DNA from: Thermoleophilia bacterium
GTDB lineage: Bacteria; Actinomycetota; Thermoleophilia; Gaiellales; JAICJC01
Direction of reading: 5' to 3'
DNA length: 43,129 nucleotides
Assembly (NCBI GenBank): GCA_025928655.1
Contig: JAICJC010000013.1
Span: 1 to 43,129, forward strand
Shown here one piece after another: positions 41,618 to 43,129 of this stretch. Both the position numbers and the translations under genes were made by a program. Position 1 is the first letter of the stretch; each line of letters starts with the position of its first letter. The notes beneath the pieces are model-generated. The model was not told where the DNA came from, did not search any database, and worked only from the letters and a program-made list of their open reading frames with translations.

Positions 41618-42763
41618 ATGCCCGACGTCGTCGTCATCGGGGGAGGGGTCGTCGGGACGATGGCTGCCTGGCAGCTCGCGGAGGCGGGCGCCGAGGTGGC
41701 GCTGCTCGAGCGGGGTGCGCTCGCGTCGGGCGCGACCTCGAAGAGCCAGGGGCTCGTGCTCCCGCCCGACCACGCCGAGCTCGTGCCGCTGTGGCGGGAG
41801 AGCATCGCGATGTACGCCCGCCTCCACGACGCCGGCGCGGAGTTCTGCTTCGACCGCGAAGCGCCGATCGGCACGCTGCTCCTGGCCCGGCACGAGGGCC
41901 AGCTGTCCGGCCTCGCCGGCGCGCCCGTGGCCGGCGAGATGCTGGACGGCGCCGGCGTCGCGGCGGCGGAGCCGGCCCTGGTGGACGGGATGGCGGGCGG
42001 GCTCCTGATCGAAGAGGGCCGGCGCACCGATCCCGGCGCGCTGGCCGCGGCGGCCGCCGAGGCGGCGGCGGAGGCCGGCGCCGACGTCCGCACGCGCGTC
42101 GAGGTGAAGCGCCTCGGGGCGGCCGCCGTCGTCACCGATGAGGGGCGGATCCCGTGCGGCCAGGTGCTCGTGGCCGCGGGCGCGTGGACGCGCCGGCTTG
42201 GGCACGCCCTGGGGGTCGACCTCCCGATCCGGCCCGTCCGCGGCTGGCTGGCGCTGCTCGCGCCGGGGCCGCCGATCCTGCGCCACGCGATCCACGAGGC
42301 CGCCTACGAGCCGACGCCCGACCCCACCCCGGCCCGGCCGGTCAGCCTCGAGCGGCTCGCCCTCGGCACCCTGGCCCGGAACGGCGCCGACGCCGCCCAC
42401 GCGCTTGGCATCCACCAGAACGCCGACGGCACGGTGCTCGTCGGCGCGTCGCGCTCCGCCGCGCTGCACGAGGGGCCGGAGAGCGCCGACGCGCTGCGGG
42501 CCAACGCCGCCCATGCCTGCGAGCTGATCCCGGGGCTCGCCGGCCGCGAGGTGACGGCCGCCTGGACCGGCCTGCGGCCGTTCTCCGAGGACGGCCTCCC
42601 CTACATCGGGCGGCTCGACGAGCGCACCGTGGTGTGCGCGGGCCACGGCAGCGAGGGCATCCTCACCGGCGGCGGCTCCGCCCGCCTGGCGTCGGAGCTG
42701 CTGCTCGGGCGGGCGCCGTTCACCGACCCGGCGGCGTTCGACCCCACGCGGCGGCGCGCATGA
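41618..42763 (+). CDS. DAO-family FAD-dependent oxidoreductase
   Basis: A 381-residue flavoprotein of the D-amino-acid oxidase/glycine oxidase/DadA fold. The N-terminal dinucleotide motif is VVVIGGGVVGTMAAWQLAEA with LLERG ending the second strand; SGATSKSQGLVLPPD follows (the usual S-GAT-S-AG-GG loop in altered form), then VLVAAGAWTRRLG and the C-terminal FAD contact RPFSEDGLPYIGRLDERTVV CAGHGSEGILTGGGSA. The substrate, probably an amino acid or amine, is unknown. It is on the opposite strand from the aro genes and overlaps the aroE 3' end by 44 bases. Confidence 0.9.
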   Translation: MPDVVVIGGGVVGTMAAWQLAEAGAEVALLERGALASGATSKSQGLVLPPDHAELVPLWRESIAMYARLHDAGAEFCFDREAPIGTLLLARHEGQLSGLAGAPVAGEMLDGAGVAAAEPALVDGMAGGLLIEEGRRTDPGALAAAAAEAAAEAGADVRTRVEVKRLGAAAVVTDEGRIPCGQVLVAAGAWTRRLGHALGVDLPIRPVRGWLALLAPGPPILRHAIHEAAYEPTPDPTPARPVSLERLALGTLARNGADAAHALGIHQNADGTVLVGASRSAALHEGPESADALRANAAHACELIPGLAGREVTAAWTGLRPFSEDGLPYIGRLDERTVVCAGHGSEGILTGGGSARLASELLLGRAPFTDPAAFDPTRRRA

Positions 42764-43129
42764 CGTCGACCGGCGCGGGGAGGCCGGTGAGGAGCTCGAA
42801 CGCGGCGATGCCCTGGCCGACGAGCACGTCGAGGCCGCCGACGGCCCGCGCGCCGCGCGCAGCGGCCGCCTCGACGAGGGGCGTCGGCGTGCCGTCGCCG
42901 CGGTAGGCCAGATCGCAAACGACCATCCCGGGGGTGATGAGCTCGACCGGGATGGGGACAGTCCCCGATTCCTCGGGGACTGTCCCCGATGTTCGCTGCC
43001 CCACGGGCGTGGCGTTCACGATCAGGCGGGCGCCGGCCCGCGGCGGCCACGGCTCCACGCCGGCGCCCAGCGCCGCGGCGGCCTCCGGACGGCGCGCGCT
43101 CACCGCGACCCGCCAGCCGGCGTCGGCGA
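42720..43129 (-). CDS. aroE: Shikimate dehydrogenase, C-terminal part (5' end outside window)
   Basis: The last 136 codons of AroE, which reduces 3-dehydroshikimate with NADPH. Visible are the Rossmann-domain segment WRVAVSARRPEAAAALGAG, LIVNATPVGQ (the NATP-G motif), PGMVVCDLAYRGDGTPTPLV, GARAVGGLDVLVGQGIAAFE (substrate-side GLDMLVxQ) and LLTGLPAPVDVMR. After NATPVGQ comes the segment RTSGTVPEESGTVPIP, encoded by an inverted repeat of the dispersed palindrome type (42954-42987), which adds about a dozen residues to the usually short loop. The frame is intact. The stop at 42720-42722 lies inside the convergent oxidoreductase gene. Confidence 0.93.
   Translation of the reverse strand, partial: ADAGWRVAVSARRPEAAAALGAGVEPWPPRAGARLIVNATPVGQRTSGTVPEESGTVPIPVELITPGMVVCDLAYRGDGTPTPLVEAAAARGARAVGGLDVLVGQGIAAFELLTGLPAPVDVMRAAAWGRTPPGR
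42954..42987. repeat. 34-bp inverted repeat with two GGGGAC-W-GTCCCC cores, inside aroE
   Basis: Arms 42954-42968 (GGGGACAGTCCCCGA) and 42973-42987 are exact reverse complements around TTCC. Each arm itself contains a 13-base palindrome (42954-42966 with central A, 42975-42987 with central T). It is wholly within the aroE coding region and keeps its frame. Confidence 0.94.

Overview
The window is a gene-dense, very GC-rich bacterial chromosome segment with many GTG starts, frequent 4-base GTGA/ATGA stop-start overlaps and no intergenic gap above about 160 bases. Two-subunit glycyl-tRNA synthetase, an MtrAB-LpqB-like signalling cluster and the gene order point to an actinobacterium, most likely of the Thermoleophilia (Gaiellales/Solirubrobacterales) type; this placement is inferred from gene content, not from a marker search. 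No rRNA, tRNA, CRISPR array, prophage or transposase gene was seen.

Layout. 1-4.2 kb: pyruvate phosphate dikinase (cut by the window edge) and its probable regulatory kinase/phosphorylase, separated by a small Cys-bearing protein, an acetyltransferase and a cupin relic; then a Rid-family protein. 4.3-9.2 kb (minus): glyS-glyQ-recO, a cluster of three palindromic repeats, ybaK and mutM. 9.3-12.6 kb: a secreted ferritin-like protein and the nucleoside-salvage pair deoB-pyrimidine phosphorylase. 12.7-20.2 kb: xerD, a membrane-anchored propeller-like protein, alanine dehydrogenase, two metallopeptidases (M20, M32) and CTP synthase. 20.3-21.8 kb: a subtilisin-inhibitor-like lipoprotein, an acetyltransferase and a cupin. 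21.8-32.0 kb (minus, transcribed right to left): aroQ-pepQ-efp-[degenerate carboxyltransferase::BCCP]-accC-asp23-nusB-xseB-GNAT-tlyA-nadK-recN-cupin, a long superoperon whose order is largely that of both Bacillus (aroQ-pepQ-efp-accB-accC-yqhY-nusB) and Mycobacterium (tlyA-nadK-recN-pyrG-xerD). 32.0-38.0 kb (plus): a six-gene cassette of response regulator, sensor kinase, GerMN/Gmad2 lipoprotein, two paralogous lipoproteins of an unrecognised family and a secreted GerMN/Gmad2 protein. 38.0-43.1 kb (minus): fused aroK-aroB, aroC, a small membrane protein, prepilin peptidase, a plus-strand FAD oxidoreductase and the 3' part of aroE.

Most notable: (1) a biotin carrier protein fused to a carboxyltransferase-fold domain in which all four metal/carbamate residues are replaced; (2) a family of dispersed palindromes with a common 13-base core pattern GGNGNC-W-GNCNCC, one lying in frame inside aroE, one supplying a stop codon, and one sitting in the accB-accC gap with a duplicated accC 5' end; (3) a cupin reading frame directly continuing the PPDK regulatory gene after an in-frame TGA; (4) the MtrAB-LpqB-like cassette carrying a tandem pair of new-looking lipoproteins, placed inside the otherwise conserved aro superoperon; (5) an xseB-like gene without xseA and without an ordinary start codon.
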